NCBI GenBank assembly: GCA_016278415.1
Contig: JADQBV010000030.1
Span: forward strand, 1-16,169
From: Halanaerobiales bacterium
GTDB lineage: Bacteria; Bacillota_F; Halanaerobiia; Halanaerobiales; DTU029
Length of the DNA stretch: 16,169 nucleotides
Reading direction: 5' to 3'
The notes under the pieces are model-generated. The model was not told the origin of the DNA and did not search any database. It saw only the letters and a list, made by a program, of their open reading frames with translations. Positions 7,742-14,612 of the stretch are shown piece after piece. Numbering within the stretch: position 1 is the stretch's first letter; each line of letters opens with the position of its first letter. A program made the position numbers and the translations under genes.

Positions 7742-8195
7742 TCATATTTTTACTGACCTTATGTTACCCTGTAGTAGATGAAAAACGATATCATTCTTGA
7801 GAATCAAAAATAACAGGAAAAATAGAACTATTCCTGTTATTTTTTTTAATTATAGGTATATTTACATTAAAGGATTTTATAATGGAGATTTCTTATAATC
7901 AGTCATAACTGAAGACGTTTTTAGATTGCTTCAACTAAAAAGCAACATTAAACTGTTCGTGTATCCTTTGTTTAAATACGTAGTGCCTGTGGTGCAAAAT
8001 ATCTAAGCATATTATCAAAGGAAATGGAGAAGGGCCTAAAATATTATACTAGATTATGCATATGATATATGACTATACTGGATTAGTTAGAAGTAATACT
8101 TAATTATTGTATTCCAAAGAATATTTTATAGATATATCTCAGAGAATAGCTACTATACTTATAAATAAAATGATAGCATTGAAAGGAGAATTATA
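7742..8195. other. Long intergenic region with a terminator
   Basis: The 5' part holds the reductase terminator (7806-7847) preceded by a small dyad, ATTCT and AGAAT, at 7793-7804. From 7848 to 8195 no open frame of useful length was found on either strand. A short TTGCTT/AAGCAA inverted repeat occurs near 7928-7943. No convincing promoter for the downstream glycosylase gene was seen, although TTGTAT at 8107-8112 is a possible -35 box. The region may be decayed sequence. Confidence 0.5.
7806..7847 (+). terminator. Terminator after aldo/keto reductase
   Basis: AATAACAGGAA (7809-7819) and TTCCTGTTATT (7831-7841) form a perfect 11-bp stem with an 11-base loop. A run of eight T residues follows on the 3' side and matching A residues flank the 5' side, so it could also act in reverse. 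Confidence 0.92.
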
Positions 8196-8651
8196 TTGAG
8201 GTTATGGTCCCTTAATCCTAAATACTTGGATAGTAAAGGTCTTGTAGCTTTATGGCGAGAGACTCTATTAGCACAAAAGGTCTTAAAAGGGGATACTCGC
8301 GGATATAAGAATCACCCCCAATTGCTTCGTTTTAAGAGGCATAACAATCCTAGGTTAGCTATAAGTTATTATCTATATTATATATATATAGAAGCACAAA
8401 ATCGTAATTTTAACTTTAATTTAAGTAAAATAGAGCAATTAGATCAATTAAAGAAGTCTGATCAAGGTTTATGTATAGATAAAATTTCAGTTAATTCAAG
8501 ACAAATTGTCTATGAATTTCAACATTTAAAAAATAAATTAATAAAGAGAGCTCCTGATTTACTAGAGGATATAAAAAAAATAAAAAATCCTCAATCACAT
8601 CCTTTATTTATTGTTATCGAAGGAAATATTGCAGATTGGGAGAAAATATAA
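8196..8651 (+). CDS. Pyrimidine dimer DNA glycosylase (endonuclease V type)
   Basis: The 151-residue protein belongs to the Pyr_excise family related to phage T4 endonuclease V, which removes UV-induced pyrimidine dimers by glycosylase and AP-lyase chemistry. The N-terminus, MRLWSLNPKYL followed by GLVALWRETLLA, aligns with the T4 enzyme: Arg21-Glu22 matches the catalytic Arg22-Glu23 pair. Thr2, the T4 nucleophile after Met removal, has no counterpart, because Met1 is followed directly by the conserved Arg. The TTG start at 8196 is supported by AAAGGAGAA eight to ten bases upstream and by the conserved N-terminus. HPQLLRFK (about 41-48) is a further family motif. The C-terminal third, ending HPLFIVIEGNIADWEKI, is not in T4. 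It is a single gene with long flanking gaps. Confidence 0.85.
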   Translation: MRLWSLNPKYLDSKGLVALWRETLLAQKVLKGDTRGYKNHPQLLRFKRHNNPRLAISYYLYYIYIEAQNRNFNFNLSKIEQLDQLKKSDQGLCIDKISVNSRQIVYEFQHLKNKLIKRAPDLLEDIKKIKNPQSHPLFIVIEGNIADWEKI

Positions 8652-9041
8652 CCTAAGGTATTATAAAGTTGACTTTGTATAATGATATATATATGAATAA
8701 TCTTTACTATTAGATCAACAAATGTTAATATTGTAATAGAATCATATAAAATGAACAAAATTTAAAAATTCTTATGTTAAGCAAATAGCAATTCTTTTAA
8801 AAGGTCTTGGCAAGTAAAAACACTCTAGATATTACTGAACACTGCACTCTTCTATTTAAAAACGCATGGTTGAGGACAGTACTAGCAAATCGACTTGCAT
8901 CGCAACACTTGTTGTGAGCATGATGCCTGACTTTTGGCATTATCAAATCTACCTTCTAATGATTATGGTCGAAGACTAATTTGATTATCTTGGGTCCGGA
9001 GGTTCCATTGATATACTTAAGTAATAGAAAGGAAATATATT
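8652..9041. other. Intergenic region with structured leader before ilvA
   Basis: The first half (8652-8860) is AT-rich with no clear gene; a TATAAT at 8678-8683 lacks a good -35 box. The second half (about 8870-9010) has visibly higher GC. It carries successive small hairpins: GCAA pairing with TTGC at 8885-8898, CAAC with GTTG at 8903-8914, and TGATGCC (8921-8927) with GGCATTA (8936-8942). An unused ribosome-binding-like GGAGG is at 8998-9002. No U-tailed terminator and no T-box consensus were seen. It may be a leader RNA of the threonine ammonia-lyase gene. Confidence 0.4.
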
Positions 9042-10244
9042 ATGTATTTATCACTTAAAGAGATTCAAAATGTTGCAGAGAATTTAGAGGGAGTTATCAA
9101 TCAAACTGATCTATATTATTCAACAACATTTAGTATGTTAAGTAATAATAAGGTACATATGAAAGCAGAAAATTTACAAAAGACAGGTTCTTTTAAAATA
9201 AGAGGGGCTTATAATAAAATCACAAAATTATGTGATGATGAGAAGAAGTGTGGTGTTATTGCTGCATCTGCAGGTAATCACGCCCAAGGTGTTGCTCTTG
9301 CTGCTAGTGAAAATGGAATAAAAGCGACTATTTTAATGCCTAAAAATGCACCTATGGCTAAAGTTACAGCAACAAAAAATTATGGTGCTGAAGTATTATT
9401 ATATGGTAACGTTTTTGATGAAACGTTTAAAAAGGCATTAGAATTGCAACAGAATAGTGATTCTATTTTTGTACATCCCTTTAATGACCTTGATGTAATT
9501 GCTGGTCAGGGTACAATAGGATTAGAAATTTTGCGCCAGCTACCAGAAACAGATATTATATTAGTACCTATTGGAGGTGGTGGCCTTATCTCTGGAATAG
9601 CACTTGCAGCAAAAGCAATAAAACCAGATATTAAAATAATAGGTGTTGAAGCCTCTAACGCAGCTTCTATGAAAAATTCTATAGACAAAGGTCGCTTACT
9701 TTCACTTGAAAAGATTAATACAATCGCTGATGGGATTTCAATTAAAACACCAGGAGATATTACATTTGATATTTGTAAGAAATATGTGGACGATATAATA
9801 ACTGTAAGCGATGAGGAGATTGCTGGAGCAATACTAATGTTAATGGAGCGAGCTAAAATGGTTGTAGAGGGATCGGGAGCAACAGTTATTGCTGCATTAT
9901 TAAATAATAAGCTACAAGTAAAAAATAAAGTGATTGTTCCCGTATTAACGGGTGGTAATATAGACTTTAACATTATTAGTAGAATAATAGAACGTGGGTT
10001 ATTTAAGGCAGGAAGAAAATCTATAATAAAAACTAGTATTAAAGATAGGCCTGGTAGTCTATCAAGATTGTTATCGGTATTAGCTTCTTTGGATGCCAAT
10101 ATTATCTCTATTAATCATCACCACTATCAACCTGGTGTATCTATTGATGACACCGAAGTAGAGCTTGAAATTGAAACAAGGAATAAAGAGCATGCTGCAG
10201 AAGTATATAATTACATAGAAGAAGAAGGATACAAAATCTATTAA
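9042..10244 (+). CDS. ilvA: Threonine ammonia-lyase with C-terminal ACT domain
   Basis: This PLP enzyme converts L-threonine to 2-oxobutanoate and ammonia, the first committed step towards isoleucine or part of threonine catabolism. The fold-type II domain spans about 1-320. The Schiff-base lysine is Lys52 in SFKIRGAYNK, the phosphate-binding glycine loop is GGGGL (178-182), and AASAGNHAQG (74-83) and TGGNID (303-308) are family motifs. A single ACT domain follows at about 328-400 (KDRPGSLSRLL), so the length matches the 400-residue medium form that lies between biosynthetic IlvA and catabolic TdcB. The ACT domain implies amino-acid feedback control. The ribosome binding site AAAGGAAA precedes the ATG. 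No other branched-chain gene is in the window, so a catabolic role (tdcB-like) is the alternative. Confidence 0.92.
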   Translation: MYLSLKEIQNVAENLEGVINQTDLYYSTTFSMLSNNKVHMKAENLQKTGSFKIRGAYNKITKLCDDEKKCGVIAASAGNHAQGVALAASENGIKATILMPKNAPMAKVTATKNYGAEVLLYGNVFDETFKKALELQQNSDSIFVHPFNDLDVIAGQGTIGLEILRQLPETDIILVPIGGGGLISGIALAAKAIKPDIKIIGVEASNAASMKNSIDKGRLLSLEKINTIADGISIKTPGDITFDICKKYVDDIITVSDEEIAGAILMLMERAKMVVEGSGATVIAALLNNKLQVKNKVIVPVLTGGNIDFNIISRIIERGLFKAGRKSIIKTSIKDRPGSLSRLLSVLASLDANIISINHHHYQPGVSIDDTEVELEIETRNKEHAAEVYNYIEEEGYKIY

Positions 10245-10253
10245 TGAAGAAAA

Positions 10254-10292
10254 AAGATATAAAATCAATTAATATATTAAATTTTATATCTT
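10254..10292. repeat. AT-rich inverted repeat between ilvA and permease gene
   Basis: AAGATATAAAAT (10254-10265) and ATTTTATATCTT (10281-10292) are perfect 12-bp reverse complements with a 15-base loop. There is no U tract on the 3' side, and only one G-C pair is in the stem. It may act as an mRNA stability or processing hairpin between two possibly co-transcribed genes rather than as a terminator. Confidence 0.55.
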
Positions 10293-10324
10293 ATAAATAG
10301 CTATAAATAGAGGGGATTGATTTA

Positions 10325-11398
10325 ATGTTTGATAACAAGTTTTTTAAAATTTCTTTTGGTATAATTCTAGTATTACTAATTCTATTTCTGTTTAATCAGG
10401 TGGATTATATTTTTGGACCGCTTAGAGCTCTTTTTTCATTTTTGATAATCCCTCTGTTAGTTAGTTTTTTTCTGTATTATTTATTAAGGCCAATGGTAAA
10501 CTTTTTGACTGAAAAAGTACGTTATAGAACTATAGCTATTATTCTTACTTTCTTTTTATTGATACTATTGATAATTACTGTAAGTTATTTTGGTGGAAGT
10601 ATTATACAAACTCAAATAAGAAGTTTAAGTAAACAATTTTCTAACTTCTCAGCTTACTATGATTCAGTTAGAGATAGTATTAATAATGCAATAGATGGCG
10701 ATCAACGCATTATGAGTTTTGTAGAGTCCTTTCAATTAGATCAAAAATTAACTAATTTAGTCGAGAGCATATTAGATGGGTTCAGAAATAATATTATTGG
10801 TTTCTTTTCTACTATAACAAATATCGGTACAATTATTGTGCTAATTCCCTTAATCCTATATTACTTTCTAAAAGACGATAAAAATATATATCAAATAATT
10901 TTAAAATTATTTCCTGATAATAAAAGACAAAAAGCAGATGAAATATTAAAGAAAATTGATGATACATTATCTAAATATATTGGTGGGCAATTAATAATTG
11001 CTTTTATCATCGGTCTTTTAACCTATATAGGGTATTTAATAATAGGAATGCCTAATGCATTAATATTATCGATTATTACTATGCTTACTTCATTTATCCC
11101 CTTTATAGGGGCTATGCTAGGTATTATCCCTGCCATCTTAATCGGTATAACTACTAATTTGTTTATGGTGTTTAAAATAATCCTGGTATTAATTATTACA
11201 CAACAGGTAGAAGGTAATGTGATTCAACCTAAAATTCAAGGTAATAGATTAAGTATCCACCCTCTGATGGTTATTATTGTTGTTCTATCTTTTGTTATGC
11301 TTTTTGGTATCCTTGGGGCATTGTTTGCTGTACCAACATATGCAGTAGTTAGAGTTATAGTTACAGATATTTATCGAGATCGAATATTATCAAAGTAG
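10325..11398 (+). CDS. AI-2E family transporter (PF01594 permease)
   Basis: The 357-residue polytopic membrane protein has the family layout: hydrophobic segments at about 8-23, 33-53 and 68-90, a soluble domain of about 60 residues (95-155), and four or five further helices to the end. The C-terminal signature reads NVIQPKIQG, then IHPLMVIIVVL and GILGALFAVP, which is diagnostic. Members export or move small molecules, or drive Na+/H+ antiport; the autoinducer-2 name reflects one member, and the substrate here cannot be told. The ribosome binding site GAGGGGATTGA supports the ATG. It lies 80 bp after ilvA with no terminator between, so co-transcription is possible, though no functional link is evident. 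Confidence 0.92.
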   Translation: MFDNKFFKISFGIILVLLILFLFNQVDYIFGPLRALFSFLIIPLLVSFFLYYLLRPMVNFLTEKVRYRTIAIILTFFLLILLIITVSYFGGSIIQTQIRSLSKQFSNFSAYYDSVRDSINNAIDGDQRIMSFVESFQLDQKLTNLVESILDGFRNNIIGFFSTITNIGTIIVLIPLILYYFLKDDKNIYQIILKLFPDNKRQKADEILKKIDDTLSKYIGGQLIIAFIIGLLTYIGYLIIGMPNALILSIITMLTSFIPFIGAMLGIIPAILIGITTNLFMVFKIILVLIITQQVEGNVIQPKIQGNRLSIHPLMVIIVVLSFVMLFGILGALFAVPTYAVVRVIVTDIYRDRILSK

Positions 11399-11467
11399 AT
11401 CACTTATATCTATCCTAATAAAATACTAAGAAACATTTTATCTTAAGAGAGTAAAAAAGGTCCTAAA

Positions 11468-11746
11468 TTAAACAGATGAATTCATTTCCTTTTTCCCTAC
11501 TTCTATAGCTTTTTTAATAGTATTTTTACTCTCAGGATAATTTAAAAATTCGCTATGGATTTCATCAAATACACTACGGAATTCTGGGCTTTCTTTCATG
11601 AAATTAATAGCTAACTTTGCACTATTAATAAACATTTTCAAGGTCTGGTCGTACTGATCAGGATTAGACTCTTTCATTTCTTCAAGTTTCTTGTTAATAA
11701 TTGATGTTGACATTTCAGTCATAATATCACTTATAATAATTATCAT
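11468..11746 (-). CDS. Small soluble hypothetical protein
   Basis: I do not recognise this protein of at most 92 residues. It has no membrane segment beyond a short hydrophobic start (MIIIIS), and the rest is charged and predicted helical. It converges on the AI-2E gene. The start is unresolved. The upstream ATG at 11746 is directly preceded by GAGAGG with no spacing, so those bases may be the ribosome binding site of a later start. In-frame ATGs at 11722 and 11713 give 84 and 81 residues but lack well-placed sites. The protein body, rich in Lys, Glu and Ser without stop codons or codon oddities, looks like a real gene. It is the only minus-strand gene in the window. Confidence 0.6.
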   Translation of the reverse strand: MIIIISDIMTEMSTSIINKKLEEMKESNPDQYDQTLKMFINSAKLAINFMKESPEFRSVFDEIHSEFLNYPESKNTIKKAIEVGKKEMNSSV

Positions 11747-12059
11747 CCTCTCTATGTATAAAAACTATCTACTATATTACTTTATTTCATTATTATATCC
11801 TATAACTATTGTAAAGATACTTTCATTCTATAATAGTACTTTTATATTAGAGGATTTTGCAGATCTTTGTTGAAATTATAGTTATACTATTCAGTAATTA
11901 ATATTTTACTTATAACTCAATTACATTATAATTATCCCTTCTTTTGATGGCTCAAATAAACCCTATAATAAAATGTAATCAAGAAATACTAATGAGATAT
12001 TAATTATAAAAAGAAGAGATTATTTTATTATAAGAAATTATAATACGGAGGATAAAACA
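11747..12059. other. AT-rich divergent intergenic region
   Basis: These 313 bases separate the minus-strand small gene from the TPR-like gene. A TATAAT box at 11964-11969 could serve the latter, with only weak -35 candidates (TTTTGA at 11942-11947, 16 bases away). The ribosome binding site ACGGAGGATAAA ends just before the ATG at 12060. A 60-codon frame crossing the left edge on the + strand is mostly Ile and Leu, overlaps the minus-strand gene, and is not credited. Confidence 0.45.
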
Positions 12060-12986
12060 ATGGGAATTCTCTTTAATAATAAGATAGACAATATTGATAT
12101 TAGTTTTTATTTTAAAGAAGACGAAAAGTTTATAAATTGCCCTAGTAACGATTTGTATTACAATAATAATATAAATCTAAATATTGATAAAGAATATAGT
12201 AATTTATACAAAAGATTAAACCTCTTTAAAAAAACATTTCTCAATAAAAATGAAAGGTGTTTATTTAAATCAATTTCTTTTATAAATAAAAAAAAATATG
12301 AAAAAGCATTAAATCTACTTAATAAACATAATGAAAAGGGGAAATTCTTAACTGATATATATACTATGCTTTTAATTGTGCACCCAGATTTAGATACTAA
12401 GAAAGATTTCTTAGACAAAATTATAAATAATTTAGATTCATTAGGTGAATTTTTTAATAAATATAAAATCAAAATTAATTTTAACGATAAAATATATGGA
12501 AATCTATTTTTATATATAAATGATAATGATTTTGGCTTTGTTCTATATTTAGTTTTAATTCTTAGTAAAATGGGTCAAGATAAACAATCATTAAATCTGT
12601 TACTAACATTAGATAATAAAAGTCCAATACAAATGCTACTATTAGGGGAGTTATATCTTAAGACGGAAAACTATTCTAAAGCCATTATAACTCTTCAGAA
12701 TTTAAATAGTAATGATCTTATTTGTAAATATTCATTATTACTTTTAGGAAGAGCCTTCCGAAAAGAGGGTTTACTTAAATCTTCTATTGCTATATTAAGG
12801 AAAACTCGTAGAAGATCCAAAAACTTTCCAGTTGAATTTAATTTAGAAGGACGATATCAATTAGCTTTATCTCTTGAAGAATATAGCAAATCTTATTTAG
12901 CAAAAAAGGAATATGAAAAAATCTTAACAATAAATTATAAATATAAAGATACTAAAAAAAGACTTAGGAAACTTAAAAATATTTGA
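12060..12986 (+). CDS. TPR-like repeat protein of unknown function
   Basis: The 308-residue protein is very rich in Lys, Asn, Leu and Ile and has no signal peptide. Helix-pair repeats of tetratricopeptide style are visible in the second half: around 195-218 (LLLGELYLKTENYSKAIITLQNL), 225-250 (LLLGRAFRKEGLLKSSIAIL) and 262-290 (RYQLALSLEEYSKSYLAKKEYEKIL). A weaker one lies near 87-105 (ISFINKKKYEKALNLLNK). The N-terminal 60 residues match nothing I know and may be a separate short domain. TPR proteins usually scaffold protein partners. The ribosome binding site CGGAGGATAAA supports the ATG. No operon partner is evident: the next gene is 119 bp away and appears to have its own promoter. Confidence 0.75.
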   Translation: MGILFNNKIDNIDISFYFKEDEKFINCPSNDLYYNNNINLNIDKEYSNLYKRLNLFKKTFLNKNERCLFKSISFINKKKYEKALNLLNKHNEKGKFLTDIYTMLLIVHPDLDTKKDFLDKIINNLDSLGEFFNKYKIKINFNDKIYGNLFLYINDNDFGFVLYLVLILSKMGQDKQSLNLLLTLDNKSPIQMLLLGELYLKTENYSKAIITLQNLNSNDLICKYSLLLLGRAFRKEGLLKSSIAILRKTRRRSKNFPVEFNLEGRYQLALSLEEYSKSYLAKKEYEKILTINYKYKDTKKRLRKLKNI

Positions 12987-13011
12987 TTTTCATCTATAAA
13001 ATTGGTATTAT
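12983..13011 (+). promoter_or_regulatory. Possible promoter of the flavin reductase-fold gene
   Basis: TTGATT (12983-12988) is followed after 17 bases by TATTAT (13006-13011). The -35 box overlaps the stop codon of the TPR-like gene. The match is moderate and the region AT-rich, so this is tentative. Confidence 0.4.
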
Positions 13012-13105
13012 CTATATATAGTAATTAATTAAATAAAGATTATTATGGAACAAATTTAAATATGGTAAATTACTTATTAGTTTTATTGAAAAGGAGGCGA
13101 ATCCA

Positions 13106-13606
13106 ATGAAAGAACTTGAATACTCTAATTATGCTAATTATGTTATGAATAATATAGGAAAAGGTGCTTTTCTGACTGTAAAAAATAATGATAAATTAAA
13201 TACAATGACAATTGGTTGGGGTAGTGTTGGTATGATATGGGGTAAACCTATTTTTATGGTTATGGTCAGAAAATCCAGATATACATATGATTTAATAGAA
13301 AATACTGATGAATTTACTATTAGCTTTCCAGAAGATAATAATCTAAAGAAAGAGTTAATCTTTTGTGGAAGTAATTCTGGGCGAGAATTCGATAAGTTTA
13401 AAGAATGCAATTTAACTCCGGTTAAAGGGAAAAAAGTAAAAACACCAATTATTGCTGAATCTAATTTACATTTTGAATGTAATATATTATATAAACAAAA
13501 TTTGGACGATAGTACGTTAAATCAAAATTTAAATGATCAATGGTATCCCGATAAGAATTATCATACATTGTATTATGCTGAAATAATTGCTTGCTATACA
13601 GAGTAG
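13106..13606 (+). CDS. Flavin reductase-like FMN-binding protein
   Basis: The 166-residue protein is of the flavin reductase split-barrel family (PF01613 type), commonly found alone in anaerobes, where members bind FMN and act as flavin reductases or electron carriers. Diagnostic stretches are KGAFLTV (about 19-25), NTMTIGWGSVGMIWGKPIF (about 33-51), VRKSRYTYDLIE (about 54-65) and FTISFP (about 70-75). These line the FMN site in the family. The C-terminal end, YYAEIIACYTE, is also typical. The ribosome binding site AAAAGGAGGCGA is very strong. It stands alone between the TPR-like and DJ-1 genes. The physiological partner is unknown. Confidence 0.88.
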   Translation: MKELEYSNYANYVMNNIGKGAFLTVKNNDKLNTMTIGWGSVGMIWGKPIFMVMVRKSRYTYDLIENTDEFTISFPEDNNLKKELIFCGSNSGREFDKFKECNLTPVKGKKVKTPIIAESNLHFECNILYKQNLDDSTLNQNLNDQWYPDKNYHTLYYAEIIACYTE

Positions 13607-13709
13607 TAGTTTTAACTAGTATTATATAGATGTATAAATAATTTATAAGTAAATAGTTTGTTTAATTAAATTTTGTGCCTTGAGTGCAGTGAAAGGAATG
13701 ATAATTATA

Positions 13710-14255
13710 ATGAAAATAATGGTTCCATTTGCTGACGGTTTTGAAGAAGTAGAAGCAATCACTAATGTTGATGTATTAAGACGAGCTGAGATTGATGTTC
13801 TTACAGTAACACTAGATAAAGAGACGGTAATAGGAGCACATAATCTAGAAATTATTACGGATTATACGCTCAGTAATATTAATATTACTGAACTTGATGG
13901 TATTATTCTACCTGGTGGTATGCCTGGTGCCGCTAATTTAAGAAATGATTTAAGAATTATAAATATTGTAAAAGAACTATATAGAAACAATAAACTAATC
14001 GCTGCTATATGTGCTGCTCCTATAGTATTGGAGGAAGCTGGGATTATAAAAAATAGACAAATTACCAGTTACCCAGGATTTGAAAGTCAGTTAAAATCTT
14101 CTGTATATAAAACAGATAGAATCGTAATTGATAATAATATAATTACAGGCAGAGGTCCAGGAGTTGCTCTTGAATTTGCCCTAGCAATAGTTAGTTATTT
14201 AAAGAATGATCAAATAGCAGATCAAATAAAAAAAGATATGATTGCCGATTTTTAA
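13710..14255 (+). CDS. DJ-1/PfpI family protein
   Basis: The 181-residue protein is of the DJ-1/ThiJ branch. The N-terminus MKIMVPFADGFEEVEA carries the conserved acidic residue Glu15. The nucleophile is Cys101 in the elbow AAICAAPIVL. LDGIILPGGMPG (about 62-73) and ITSYPGFE are also family hallmarks. The His of human DJ-1 (position 126) is replaced by Tyr, as in many bacterial relatives. Proposed activities are glyoxalase III or deglycase-like detoxification of methylglyoxal; none can be assigned from the sequence. The open frame extends upstream to a TTG at 13680, but I choose ATG 13710 because the family begins there and GAAAGGA lies 12 bases before it. Its 3' end may overlap the promoter of the trpB leader. 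Confidence 0.9.
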   Translation: MKIMVPFADGFEEVEAITNVDVLRRAEIDVLTVTLDKETVIGAHNLEIITDYTLSNINITELDGIILPGGMPGAANLRNDLRIINIVKELYRNNKLIAAICAAPIVLEEAGIIKNRQITSYPGFESQLKSSVYKTDRIVIDNNIITGRGPGVALEFALAIVSYLKNDQIADQIKKDMIADF

Positions 14256-14271
14256 AGTTTACAATTATATT
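14242..14271 (+). promoter_or_regulatory. Candidate promoter of the trpB leader
   Basis: TTGCCG (14242-14247) is followed after 18 bases by TATATT (14266-14271), overlapping the end of the DJ-1 gene. Initiation near 14278 would give a leader of about 335 bases containing all the TRAP-type triplets. Both boxes are imperfect. An inverted repeat, GTTTACA (14257-14263) with TGTAAAC (14279-14285), surrounds the -10 box and could be an operator. Confidence 0.4.
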
Positions 14272-14316
14272 AGACGAGTGTAAACACAACAGACCAGAGA
14301 AAAAGTTTTATAAAAT

Positions 14317-14482
14317 TAGCTTAGTTTAGTTTTTTAGTATAGACACATAGAACTATTGTGAAAATATTTAATAAAATTAGCCTAGTTTAGGTATTGGCCT
14401 AGTTTAGTTAGTAGAGCATATTTAGTTGAGTTTAGCAATAAGTAATTTTCTTCAACTAACCCTGCTCTAAAATAGTAGGGTT
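14317..14482 (+). promoter_or_regulatory. TRAP-type trp attenuator leader (triplets, antiterminator, terminator)
   Basis: Eleven non-overlapping NAG triplets start at 14378, 14383, 14388, 14400, 14405, 14409, 14414, 14423, 14428, 14433 and 14440. They are mostly UAG or GAG, and six of the ten spacers are exactly two bases. The last ones lie in the 5' arm of an antiterminator: 14412-14418 pairs with 14463-14469, and TTAGTTGA (14422-14429) with TCAACTAA (14452-14459). The 3' arm overlaps the terminator 5' arm (14458-14466), so the two are mutually exclusive. In Bacillus, Trp-bound 11-mer TRAP wraps such triplets, blocks the antiterminator and stops transcription. A further cluster starts at 14317, 14322, 14327, 14335 and 14340. 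The TRAP gene (mtrB) is not in the window. Confidence 0.8.
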
Positions 14483-14490
14483 TTATATTT
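14458..14490 (+). terminator. Attenuator terminator in trpB leader
   Basis: AACCCTGCT (14458-14466) pairs with AGTAGGGTT (14474-14482) around a CTAAAAT loop. The 9-bp stem has one G-U pair and is followed by a T-rich tail. It lies 130 bases before trpB, so it either stops leader transcripts conditionally or ends the DJ-1 transcript. The overlapping antiterminator favours the conditional role. Confidence 0.82.
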
Positions 14491-14519
14491 ATATATTAGA
14501 TTAATCAGGTTTTTGCTCC

Positions 14520-14567
14520 ACGAGATTTAAATCTTTTTAGAAAGTTAATGGCTTTCTACTCGTTTTT
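14520..14567 (+). promoter_or_regulatory. Second hairpin structure upstream of trpB start
   Basis: TAGAAAG (14538-14544) and CTTTCTA (14552-14558) form a perfect 7-bp hairpin. Directly adjoining it, CTCGT (14559-14563) pairs with ACGAG (14520-14524), and a 10-base palindrome (14524-14533) lies between. Five T residues follow (14563-14567). It could be a second weak terminator or a structure affecting translation initiation. Confidence 0.4.
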
Positions 14568-14612
14568 GATGGGAATCTAGTAAAGTCATAAAAAAAATGG
14601 GAGGGGTTATAA

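Noticed and set aside
8340..8400. TATATATATA run in the glycosylase gene as a repeat or regulatory site
   Set aside because: It encodes part of a Tyr/Ile-rich stretch in frame and is explained by AT-rich coding sequence.
8990..9010. T-box-like TGGGTCCGGAGGTTCC before ilvA
   Set aside because: It does not match the T-box core (GGTGGNACCGCG), and no terminator/antiterminator pair follows.
9506..10099. 197-codon open frame on the minus strand inside ilvA
   Set aside because: It lies wholly antisense to a clear PLP enzyme gene, has no ribosome binding site, and its Ile/Ser/Leu-rich translation is a shadow of the coding strand.
11691..11873. 60-codon + strand frame rich in Ile and Leu
   Set aside because: It is antisense to the start of the minus-strand gene, has no ribosome binding site, and its hydrophobicity follows from AT-rich sequence.
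13680..13709. Upstream TTG extension of the DJ-1 gene
   Set aside because: The extra ten residues precede the conserved family N-terminus, and the ribosome binding site GAAAGGA lies inside the extension, pointing to the ATG at 13710.
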